A DNA stretch of 64,000 bases from the NCBI GenBank assembly GCA_002450155.1, contig DJYO01000008.1:1-64000 (forward strand). Direction: 5' to 3'. The notes beneath the pieces were generated by a model. That model saw only the letters and a program-made list of their open reading frames with translations, had not been told where the DNA came from and did not search any database. Of this stretch, positions 53,279 to 60,889 are shown one piece after another (the stretch's first letter is position 1; each line of letters begins with the position of its first letter). The stretch comes from Mageeibacillus sp. UBA6976 (GTDB lineage Bacteria; Bacillota; Clostridia; Saccharofermentanales; Saccharofermentanaceae). Made by a program: the position numbers and the translations under genes.

Positions 53279-54769
53279 ATGGGTAAAGCAACAGGTTTTA
53301 TGGAATTTGAAAGAGTGGATAATCCCGGTAAGACTGAATTTGAGAGGATAGAGACTTACAACGAATTCCACACCCAGATAAATGAGGAACAGAGGAGACG
53401 TCAGGGCGGACGCTGCATGAACTGCGGAGTGCCTTTCTGCCAGAACGGCAAACCCATGTGTGGAATGGTATCAGGATGCCCGTTAAACAATCTCTGTCCT
53501 GATTGGAACGATCTGATATACAAGGGTTTCTGGGATGAGGCATACGACAGGCTCACGCTTACCAATCCCTTCCCGGAGTTTACATCAAGAGTATGTCCTG
53601 CTCTCTGCGAGAAGGCATGTACCTGCTCTCTTAACGGAGATGCAGTAACCTGCAAGGAGAACGAGTATGCCATTATCGAGAGAGCCTTCAGCTCGGGGAA
53701 GGTGGTGCCCCAGCCTCCTAAGGTCAGATCCGGAAGGAAGGTTGCAGTTATAGGCTCCGGCCCTTCAGGTTTATCCTGCGCTTATATCTTGAACAGGAGA
53801 GGTCACAATGTGACTGTCTTTGAACGAGAGGACAGGCCGGGAGGACTTCTTATGTACGGCATCCCCAACATGAAACTTGAGAAGAGGTTTATTGAACGGA
53901 GACTGGACATAATGAGGGCTGAAGGCGTTGTCTTTAATACCGGTGCTGATGTAGGGAGAGACATTACGTCAGAGCAGCTGCTCAAAGACTACGATGCAGT
54001 AGTGCTCTGTTGCGGTTCCTCAGAGCCAAGAGACATAGTCTGTGAAGGAAGAGATGCTGAAGGGATCTATTTTGCTGTCGATTTCCTAAAGTCTACGACC
54101 AAGGCTCTGCTTAACGGCAATATGAACGATTCGCGCTATATCAGCGCAAAATACAAGCATGTAATAGTGATCGGCGGCGGTGATACAGGTAATGACTGTG
54201 TTGCCACATCGATACGGCACGGCTGCAAGTCCGTAACCCAGCTCGAGATGATGCCCAGGCTTCCTGAGCAAAGAGCAGAAGACAATCCGTGGCCTGAGTG
54301 GCCAAGAGTCTGCAAGACTGACTACGGCCAGCAGGAGGCGATAGCCGTCTTTGGCAAGGATCCGAGGATCTATGAGACAACGGTAAAACGCTTTATCAAG
54401 AATGAAGAAGGCAGACTCATAGCAATAGAGACAGTCAGGCTTAGAAGGATGAGAGACGATAAGACCGGCAGGATGCGCATGGAAAATATAGAAGGATCAG
54501 AAGAGATCATTCCTGCAGATCTGGTGCTCATAGCAGCAGGTTTTACCGGAGCGCAGAAATACGTAACCGACAGTTTCGGCGTGGATCTAAGTCAGAGAAA
54601 TACCGTTCTTACAGATGGTGACAGTCATCTTACAAGTATTCCCAAGGTATTTACCGCAGGAGATATGAGGCGTGGTCAGTCGCTTGTAGTCTGGGGCCTT
54701 AGAGAGGGCAGGGACGCAGCAAGAGAGGTTGATGAATTCCTGATGGGATATTCGAATATCAGGTCATAA
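53279..54769 (+). CDS. gltD: Glutamate synthase small subunit
   Basis: This 496-residue subunit transfers electrons from NAD(P)H to GltB. N-terminal cluster cysteines include CMNCGVPFCQ, GCPLNNLCPDW and CPALCEKACTC. The FAD loop is VIGSGPSGLSCAYIL and the NAD(P)H loop VIGGGDTGNDCVATS. The FAD end motif is FTAGDMRRGQSLVVWGL. Length is standard. It is cotranscribed with gltB. Confidence 0.97.
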   Translation: MGKATGFMEFERVDNPGKTEFERIETYNEFHTQINEEQRRRQGGRCMNCGVPFCQNGKPMCGMVSGCPLNNLCPDWNDLIYKGFWDEAYDRLTLTNPFPEFTSRVCPALCEKACTCSLNGDAVTCKENEYAIIERAFSSGKVVPQPPKVRSGRKVAVIGSGPSGLSCAYILNRRGHNVTVFEREDRPGGLLMYGIPNMKLEKRFIERRLDIMRAEGVVFNTGADVGRDITSEQLLKDYDAVVLCCGSSEPRDIVCEGRDAEGIYFAVDFLKSTTKALLNGNMNDSRYISAKYKHVIVIGGGDTGNDCVATSIRHGCKSVTQLEMMPRLPEQRAEDNPWPEWPRVCKTDYGQQEAIAVFGKDPRIYETTVKRFIKNEEGRLIAIETVRLRRMRDDKTGRMRMENIEGSEEIIPADLVLIAAGFTGAQKYVTDSFGVDLSQRNTVLTDGDSHLTSIPKVFTAGDMRRGQSLVVWGLREGRDAAREVDEFLMGYSNIRS

Positions 54770-54817
54770 GCTGAATCTTATAGTAAATGCTAAAATAGTG
54801 TCTTTGCAGAGGGTCAG

Positions 54818-54899
54818 ATGAACACTAAAAACGCATTTGACCTCCACAATGCAAAAACAGTGTTCATTTGACTATCCCAATGAACACTGTTTTTGCATT
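54818..54899. terminator. Three-arm inverted-repeat terminator between gltD and pyrG
   Basis: A 21-bp perfect inverted repeat (54848-54868 and 54879-54899, 10-base loop) lies between converging genes, with a T-rich side in each direction. A third, partly matching arm at 54818-54837 (ATGAACACTAAAAACGCATT) can also pair with the middle arm, so two alternative hairpins are possible. It probably stops both gltBD and the glnA-ANTAR-pyrG transcript. Confidence 0.85.
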
Positions 54900-54922
54900 C
54901 TTATGTTTTAATACTTCCGGTA

Positions 54923-56527
54923 TTATCCCCGTTTGTCTATCGCTGCTCTGACAAGACCCAGGAAGAGAGGGTGAGGCTTGTTGGGACGGCTCTTGAACTC
55001 AGGGTGATACTGAACACCGACAAAGAAGGGTTTATCAGTATATTCAACAGTCTCAACAAGCTGATTGTCAGGGGAGAAGCCTGATAAAGTAAGGCCTTTG
55101 CTGCTGAGCAGATCCCTGTATGCATTGTTGAACTCATATCTGTGGCGGTGACGCTCGGATATGGAAGATGTGTTATAGCATCTTTCCATGGTGGTGCCTG
55201 GTTTGATGTCGCACTTATATGCGCCCAGTCTTAATGTGCCGCCCTTATTGACTTCGTCGCTCTGACCGGGCATAAAGTCTATTACCTTGTTCACAGAATC
55301 AGGATCGAACTCATTGGAGTTTGCATCACTAAGTCCTGCAAGAGACCTTGCTGCCTCGATAACGGTTATCTGCATCCCGAGACAGATCCCCAGGTAGGGA
55401 ATATCGTTTTGTCTTGCATATCTGCAGGCGCAGATCATGCCTTCTACGCCGCGGGTGCCGAATCCGCCGGGTACTATTATGCCGTTAAGTTCTGACAGGA
55501 TCTTACTGCTGTTATCATCAGTAATCAACTCGGAGTCTATCCAGCGCAGATCGATCCTGGTATGATTTGCGAAACCTGCATGACGGACCGCTTCTGCAAC
55601 CGAGAGATAAGTGTCATGGAATTTGACATATTTGCCTACGATGCCGATGGTAACTTCGCTTGTACTGTTCTTGATGGAATCTATAAGGGCATTCCATTCT
55701 GTAAGATCCGGCTTGTCGCAATCAAGACACAGCTCTCTTACAACGATATCAGACAGACCGGATCTCTCCAGCATGAGCGGTGCCTCGTAGAGGATGGGCA
55801 GTGTCAGGTTCTCTATTACACAGTCTTCCTTAACATTGCAGAAGTGGGATATCTTGCTTAGTATGCTCTTGTCAGTAATCGGTTCGTCTGTCCTTAAGAC
55901 TATTATGTCAGGAGAGATCCCCATTCCCTGGAGCTCCTTGACCGAGTGCTGGGTAGGCTTGGATTTATGCTCTCCGGATGCCTTGAGATAGGGGACCAGA
56001 GTTACATGGATATATAGTGAATTCTCTTTGCCCACCTCGCGGCCTACCTGTCTTATAGCTTCGATAAAGGGTTGGCTCTCGATATCGCCTGTTGTGCCGC
56101 CGACCTCAGTTATTACCACATCTGCATTGCTGTGAGTTCCTACATTATAGATAAATCTCTTGATCTCATCTGTAATGTGGGGGATTATCTGAACCGTGCT
56201 GCCCAGATATTCGCCCTTGCGCTCGGAGGCGATGACATTGGAATATACTTTGCCGGTGGTGAGGTTGGAGTATTTATTCAGATCCTCATCTATGAATCTC
56301 TCGTAGTGGCCGAGGTCTAAGTCGGTCTCAGCGCCGTCCTCTGTTACATAGACCTCTCCGTGCTGGTATGGACTCATGGTGCCCGGATCCACATTGATAT
56401 ATGGATCCAGTTTCTGAGCTGCCACCTTAAGGCCTCTTTGCTTTAGCAGTCTGCCTAAAGAAGCGGCGGTGATGCCCTTGCCAAGTCCTGATACGACACC
56501 GCCTGTTACAAATATATACTTTGTCAT
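54923..56527 (-). CDS. pyrG: CTP synthase
   Basis: This 534-residue enzyme aminates UTP with glutamine nitrogen. The synthase half opens VTGGVVSGLGKGITAASLGR. The glutaminase half has the Cys in YLGICLGMQ and the final His-Glu pair in GVQYHPEFKSRP. It lies 13 bases after the ANTAR gene and would be read from the glnA promoter, linking pyrimidine synthesis to nitrogen control. Confidence 0.97.
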   Translation of the reverse strand: MTKYIFVTGGVVSGLGKGITAASLGRLLKQRGLKVAAQKLDPYINVDPGTMSPYQHGEVYVTEDGAETDLDLGHYERFIDEDLNKYSNLTTGKVYSNVIASERKGEYLGSTVQIIPHITDEIKRFIYNVGTHSNADVVITEVGGTTGDIESQPFIEAIRQVGREVGKENSLYIHVTLVPYLKASGEHKSKPTQHSVKELQGMGISPDIIVLRTDEPITDKSILSKISHFCNVKEDCVIENLTLPILYEAPLMLERSGLSDIVVRELCLDCDKPDLTEWNALIDSIKNSTSEVTIGIVGKYVKFHDTYLSVAEAVRHAGFANHTRIDLRWIDSELITDDNSSKILSELNGIIVPGGFGTRGVEGMICACRYARQNDIPYLGICLGMQITVIEAARSLAGLSDANSNEFDPDSVNKVIDFMPGQSDEVNKGGTLRLGAYKCDIKPGTTMERCYNTSSISERHRHRYEFNNAYRDLLSSKGLTLSGFSPDNQLVETVEYTDKPFFVGVQYHPEFKSRPNKPHPLFLGLVRAAIDKRG

Positions 56528-56540
56528 CTTTTGCCTCCGG

Positions 56541-57128
56541 TTATGGTAATTTGTATTCGTTTATTATCTTGTTTGCGACATCCCGCTTGGTGCTCCTTGA
56601 ATCCATTGCGGTGCGCTCTATATATTTGTGCGCTTCGTTCTCGGTCATCTTAAGATTCTCCATAAGGAGCATCTTGGCCCTGTTTACGACTTTGATATCG
56701 TTTAGTTTCTCTTCGAAGGAATGGACTTTCTCCTCCATCTTCATAACGCGTTTCCTTGTAGCGCACAGAAGCTGAAGAGCCTGGATGACAGCCTGCTTTG
56801 TCATGGGTTTTGCCACGGTGAGGATACCGTAATCTTCGGTCTTGTAACTGACCTCTTCCACGATCTCAGACTTTATGAGCAATAGCACTCCGCTGTTGGA
56901 ATCAGATGCGATATCTATTGCAAGATCTATGCCGAACTCATCCTGCAGAGGAGTATTTATTACCACGATGTCAAAGTCTGAACTAAGGAGGAGTCTTCTT
57001 GCGCTGCTAGCGCTGTCTTCAAACTTAACAGGGCTGAAGCGTTCAGGGGACAGGAGCGTCTTCAAGGCATCGTTGAATCTGTTATTCGACGATACTACGA
57101 GTACTTTGTATGTAAACTCGTTTAACAT
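56541..57128 (-). CDS. ANTAR-domain RNA-binding antiterminator (NitR-like)
   Basis: This 195-residue protein has a receiver-like domain (1-115), a coiled linker (124-145) and an ANTAR domain (about 128-190) with NRAKMLLMENLKMTENEAHKYI in parts and ending STKRDVANKII. The phospho-acceptor place reads VVINTP with N58, and the acidic pocket reads VVSSNN, so it cannot be phosphorylated in the usual way; K107 (AKPM) remains. ANTAR proteins bind hexaloop hairpins in leader RNA and block terminators. It lies 28 bases after glnA, and leaders of that type precede glnA, gltB and glnN, which makes them its likely targets. Confidence 0.92.
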   Translation of the reverse strand: MLNEFTYKVLVVSSNNRFNDALKTLLSPERFSPVKFEDSASSARRLLLSSDFDIVVINTPLQDEFGIDLAIDIASDSNSGVLLLIKSEIVEEVSYKTEDYGILTVAKPMTKQAVIQALQLLCATRKRVMKMEEKVHSFEEKLNDIKVVNRAKMLLMENLKMTENEAHKYIERTAMDSRSTKRDVANKIINEYKLP

Positions 57129-57156
57129 TGATCTGCTCCTTTGAAATAGAATGGTC

Positions 57157-58368
57157 TTATCTGTTGCAGTAACTGTTTATCAGGGTCTCATCAAGGAATG
57201 ACTTAAGGAAACTGCTGCCTGATGCAGCTTTTCTTGCTTCTGCAAGGGACTGGGGCAGTGTTTTATATAGGGCTGCCTCATCTGTATCAAGATCAGTCAA
57301 TACTTTATTTGTAGGCTTCTCAAGATCGATCCTGTCCTTAATGCCTTCCAAAGATGCTTCTATCAGGATCGCGAAGGCAAGGTAGGGGTTTATACCTGCA
57401 TTAGGTGACCTTAACTGGGCATAGGAATTTGTGCCCGGGGCAGGGGGTATCCTTATGAGCTGTCCCAGATTATCCTTGGACCAGGTTATGTACCTGGGGG
57501 CACTGTCTTCACCAAGCCTTAAGTAAGAATCCTCAGTGGGGTTAAAGAATACGGTTGATTCGTAGATATTCTTGAGGATGCCTGCAATTGCAAAAGGCAT
57601 TACCTGATCGCCGCTATTACTGTCTGCCCTTAAATTGATATGGAAGCCGCTTCCGGGTTTGTCCGTAAGAGGCTTGGGTGAGAAGTCGGCATACAGCCCG
57701 TTTCTTGCTGCGATCGTCTTGACCACCATCATGAAGGTGGATGCGTGATCTGCGGCAGTCAGAGGATCTGAACTTGCATAGTCGATCTCATTTTGTCCCG
57801 GACCTGCCTCATGGTGGGAATTAACGGGGGTTATCCCCATCCTCTCGAGGGTAAGGCAGATCTCACGCCTTACATTCTCGCCTTTATCTAGCGGGGCAAC
57901 ATCCATATAACCTGCATTGTCGTAGGGCACATACGAGGGGTTGCCATCTTCGTCTGTCTTAAAAAGATAAAACTCCATCCTCGAGCCGAACCTGTAGGTG
58001 ATACCCTGCGCTTCGGCCTTGGATACGGCCTGCTTCAGGATATATCTCGTATCGCCGCGAAAAGGCGTTCCATCCGTAAGGGAGATATCGCAGAACATCC
58101 TTATTACCTTGCCGTGTTCAGGACGCCATGGCAGAAGGGAAGTGGTTGCCGGATCCGGATGCAGCACCAGGTCCTGACTGGAGTAGTCCCTGAAACCCTT
58201 GATGAAAGATGCGTTTATTGCAAGTCCGTTTTCCAGGACTCTCCCGATGTCATTTGCCATAACGGAGATGTTCTTTGGCGTACCGTATATATCGCAGAAG
58301 GTAAGACGGATAAACTTGATGTCTTCTTCCTCGATATACTGCATAAACTCTTTTACTGAGCAATCCAT
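57157..58368 (-). CDS. glnA: Type I glutamine synthetase family protein
   Basis: This 403-residue protein starts at the ATG behind GGAGGA (MDCSVKEFMQ); the longer open frame to 58482 runs back through the leader and is not used. Motifs are FIRLTFCDIYG, LLPWRPEHGKVIRMF, HEAGPGQNEIDY, KPGSGFHIN and ARPYITW-like APRYITWSKDN. It makes glutamine from glutamate, ammonia and ATP. It is somewhat shorter than the usual 440 residues, and the SxxEGF loop reads SFIKGF. There is no adenylylation Tyr motif. It is the first gene of the glnA-ANTAR-pyrG operon. Confidence 0.88.
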   Translation of the reverse strand: MDCSVKEFMQYIEEEDIKFIRLTFCDIYGTPKNISVMANDIGRVLENGLAINASFIKGFRDYSSQDLVLHPDPATTSLLPWRPEHGKVIRMFCDISLTDGTPFRGDTRYILKQAVSKAEAQGITYRFGSRMEFYLFKTDEDGNPSYVPYDNAGYMDVAPLDKGENVRREICLTLERMGITPVNSHHEAGPGQNEIDYASSDPLTAADHASTFMMVVKTIAARNGLYADFSPKPLTDKPGSGFHINLRADSNSGDQVMPFAIAGILKNIYESTVFFNPTEDSYLRLGEDSAPRYITWSKDNLGQLIRIPPAPGTNSYAQLRSPNAGINPYLAFAILIEASLEGIKDRIDLEKPTNKVLTDLDTDEAALYKTLPQSLAEARKAASGSSFLKSFLDETLINSYCNR

Positions 58369-58400
58369 ATTGCTGTCCTCCTCGAAGAGTGTTGATAACA

Positions 58401-58460
58401 AAAAAGAAAAGGCGCTCATTCGAAGGCGGGTATTCCGCCTCTGAATGAACGCCATTGTTC
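58401..58460 (-). promoter_or_regulatory. ANTAR-type antitermination leader of glnA
   Basis: Read on the minus strand, GAAC-AATGGC-GTTC (58447-58460) is a hairpin with a six-base loop, A1 and G4. It overlaps the 5' arm of a terminator with an 11-bp outer stem (GGCGTTCATTC/GAATGAGCGCC), a 3x3 internal loop, an inner GGCGG/CCGCC stem and a CTTTTCTTTTTT tail (58401-58453). The expected transcript start (near 58460) falls at the first base of the hairpin. Confidence 0.78.
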
Positions 58461-58466
58461 TATCAA

Positions 58467-58495
58467 AATTTAACACTGGCAAGGTCTTATGTCAA
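58467..58495 (-). promoter_or_regulatory. glnA-ANTAR-pyrG promoter
   Basis: On the minus strand TTGACA (58490-58495) and TAAATT (58467-58472) with a 17-base spacer. Confidence 0.8.
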
Positions 58496-58577
58496 TTAAA
58501 AAAACGCAGGGGATCTTGCCTTTTTGCCGGAGCGGGATTGCGTCAAATTTTTTGCAAATTTTTTTGCAGATTGGTTA

Positions 58578-58606
58578 TTGACAAGTTGCAGACTCAGGGT
58601 TATCAT
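58578..58606 (+). promoter_or_regulatory. glnN promoter
   Basis: TTGACA (58578-58583), a 17-base spacer and TATCAT (58601-58606). The start is expected near 58613. It is divergent from the glnA promoter. Confidence 0.8.
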
Positions 58607-58630
58607 CTGCACATAAATTGCAATAGCAGA

Positions 58631-58673
58631 CGGCAAAGACGCCGCAGATTCAAGATCTGTGGCGTCTTTTTTT
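58631..58673 (+). promoter_or_regulatory. ANTAR-type antitermination leader of glnN
   Basis: CGGC-AAAGAC-GCCG (58631-58644) is a hairpin with a six-base loop, A1 and G4. Its loop and 3' arm form the start of a 15-bp terminator stem (58635-58649 with 58655-58669, loop TCAAG) followed by a T-tract. This is the same mutually exclusive arrangement as at gltB and glnA. Confidence 0.78.
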
Positions 58674-58705
58674 GTTTGTTCTTGCGGCAAAGGAGAGTAT
58701 TGAAT

Positions 58706-60802
58706 ATGAGTAATCAATCAGGCGTATTCGGGATCTTTGGCGAGAACGTATTCAGCGAGTCAGTAATGAAGGAACGACTCCCCAAGGATACATTCAAGGA
58801 AGTTAAGAATGCCATCGATAACGGCAAGAGGCTGTCAGACGAAGCCGCGAACGTTGTCGCAAATGAGATGAAGCAGTGGGCCATCGAGAAGGGCGCAACT
58901 CACTTCACTCACTGGTTCCAGCCTATGACTGGTATCACCGCTGAGAAGCACGACAGCTTTATCGCACCTTCCGGCGAGGGCAACATCATTTTGAAGTTCT
59001 CAGGCAAGGAGCTTACCCAGGGCGAGCCGGATGCATCTTCTTTCCCTTCAGGAGGCCTCAGGGCAACCTTTGAAGCCAGAGGTTATACTGCATGGGATCC
59101 TACTTCATTTGCATTCATCAAGGAAGGAGTTCTCTGCATCCCTACGGCATTCTGCTCTTATGGCGGTGAGGCACTTGATAAGAAGACACCTTTGCTGCGT
59201 TCAATGGAAGCGATCAATAAGCAGGCGCTGAGAGTGGTAAAGCTCTTTGGCAATGAGGATGTAAAGAGTGTTAAGACAACAGTCGGTCCCGAGCAGGAAT
59301 ACTTCCTGATCGATGAAGAAGGCTACAAGGCAAGACGGGATCTCATCTATACAGGAAGAACACTCTTTGGTGCTCCGCCCCCGAAGGGACAGCAGATGGA
59401 AGACCACTACTTTGGCGTTATCAAGCCGAGAGTTCAGGCCTTCATGAAGGATCTTAATAGCGAGCTCTGGAAGCTGGGTATCCTTGCAACAACAGAGCAT
59501 AACGAAGTAGCACCTTCACAGCACGAGCTGGCACCTATCTTTACAACGACCAATATCGCAACTGATCATAATCAGCTTACGATGGAGATCATGAAGAAGG
59601 TTGCTCAGAAGCATGGTCTTGTCTGCCTTCTCCACGAGAAACCCTTTGCCGGAGTAAATGGTTCAGGCAAACACAACAACTGGTCTATCAGCACCGATAC
59701 GGGGATCAACCTCTTAGAGCCCGGCGAGACACCTTATGAGAACGCACAGTTCCTGATCTTCCTTACGGCAGTAATTAGAGCAGTTGATGATTATCAGGAT
59801 CTGCTCAGGATATCAGTTGCATCTGCAGGTAACGATCACAGATTGGGTGCTAACGAGGCGCCTCCGGCAGTTATCTCCATCTTCCTGGGTTCAGAGCTTA
59901 CTGAGATCTTAGATGCAATTGAGAACGATAAACCTTACGGTGCAAAGGAGAAGGAGCTGCTCAAGGTAGGCGTACATGTACTTCCTAAGTTCCCTAAGGA
60001 TACAACCGACCGTAACAGGACATCTCCCTTCGCGTTCACCGGCAATAAGTTTGAGTTCAGGATGTTAGGTTCAGCTTCATCTGTTGCTCTCCCTAATACT
60101 GTTCTTAATACTGCTGTAGCAGAGATCCTGAAGCAGTATGCTGATAAGCTCGAAGGAGCAGAGGATTTTACGACAGCTATCCACGATCTTATCAAGAGTG
60201 AGATAACGGCCCATAAGAGGATCATATTCAACGGCAACGGTTATGACGATTCCTGGATCAGGGAAGCAGAGAAGAGAGGCCTCAGCAACCTTAAGACTAC
60301 ACCTGATGCAGTAGCTCATTACCTCGATGATAAGAATGTTGCACTCTTTACATCTCATAAGGTCTATTCCGAAGCTGAGCTGCAGTCCAGACATGAGGTG
60401 TTCCTCGATAAGTACTGCAAGCTCCTTCATATCGAAGCTGAGACCATGATAGAGATGGCAACCAAGGATATACTCCCTGCAGTAAGTGCATATTCTTCGG
60501 ATCTTTCTGAGAATATCATCACCAAGAAGCAGGCCGGCGCAGATGTTATCTTCGAGCAAGCTCAGCTTGGCAGGATCTCATCTGATATGAAGAGTGCTTA
60601 CGAGGCGTTGGAGAGTCTGAAGGATGCTGTAAGCAAGGCGGAAGATATCAGCGATTATGTCTCCAAGGCAGACTTCTACAAAGATCCTGTCAAGAAGGAT
60701 ATGGACGAGCTCCGCAAGTACTGTGATGCTTTAGAGGCACAGACGGCATCAGATTACTGGCCGTTCCCGTCTTATGGAGAATTGCTCTTCGCCGTAAGAT
60801 AA
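58706..60802 (+). CDS. glnN: Type III glutamine synthetase
   Basis: This 698-residue GSIII, the large family of anaerobes and cyanobacteria, has THWFQPMTGITAEKHDSF, the ATP/metal segments VGPEQEYFLID and EHNEVAPSQHELAP, NGSGKHNNWSI and SVASAGNDHRLGANEAPPA, then a long helical C-terminus. AGGAGAG precedes the ATG at 58706; the frame stays open back to 58445 but crosses the terminator, so it is not used. It gives the cell a second glutamine synthetase. Confidence 0.96.
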   Translation: MSNQSGVFGIFGENVFSESVMKERLPKDTFKEVKNAIDNGKRLSDEAANVVANEMKQWAIEKGATHFTHWFQPMTGITAEKHDSFIAPSGEGNIILKFSGKELTQGEPDASSFPSGGLRATFEARGYTAWDPTSFAFIKEGVLCIPTAFCSYGGEALDKKTPLLRSMEAINKQALRVVKLFGNEDVKSVKTTVGPEQEYFLIDEEGYKARRDLIYTGRTLFGAPPPKGQQMEDHYFGVIKPRVQAFMKDLNSELWKLGILATTEHNEVAPSQHELAPIFTTTNIATDHNQLTMEIMKKVAQKHGLVCLLHEKPFAGVNGSGKHNNWSISTDTGINLLEPGETPYENAQFLIFLTAVIRAVDDYQDLLRISVASAGNDHRLGANEAPPAVISIFLGSELTEILDAIENDKPYGAKEKELLKVGVHVLPKFPKDTTDRNRTSPFAFTGNKFEFRMLGSASSVALPNTVLNTAVAEILKQYADKLEGAEDFTTAIHDLIKSEITAHKRIIFNGNGYDDSWIREAEKRGLSNLKTTPDAVAHYLDDKNVALFTSHKVYSEAELQSRHEVFLDKYCKLLHIEAETMIEMATKDILPAVSAYSSDLSENIITKKQAGADVIFEQAQLGRISSDMKSAYEALESLKDAVSKAEDISDYVSKADFYKDPVKKDMDELRKYCDALEAQTASDYWPFPSYGELLFAVR

Positions 60803-60835
60803 AACAATAATAAATAATAAATAACTTGGTCTATG

Positions 60836-60871
60836 GCAGCCCGTTTCTTTGAAGATGCGGGCTGCTTGTTT
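60836..60871 (+). promoter_or_regulatory. Intercistronic hairpin before amt
   Basis: GCAGCCCG (60836-60843) pairs with CGGGCTGC (60858-60865), followed by TTGTTTAT. It is terminator-like. An upstream AUGGC segment recalls the hexaloops of the other leaders, but no six-base loop with a good stem can be drawn, so ANTAR control here is unproven. Confidence 0.55.
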
Positions 60872-60889
60872 ATAGAATGGAGGAACAAT

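Noticed and set aside
58369..58705. Open frames reaching into the glnA-glnN intergenic region from both genes (glnA to 58482, glnN from 58445)
   Set aside because: They cross promoters, hexaloop hairpins and terminators, and each gene has a good ribosome site at the shorter start (58368 and 58706).
60803..60889. Fourth ANTAR hexaloop before amt
   Set aside because: An AUGGC segment precedes a terminator-like hairpin, but no stem closing a six-base A1/G4 loop can be drawn. Only the hairpin is reported.
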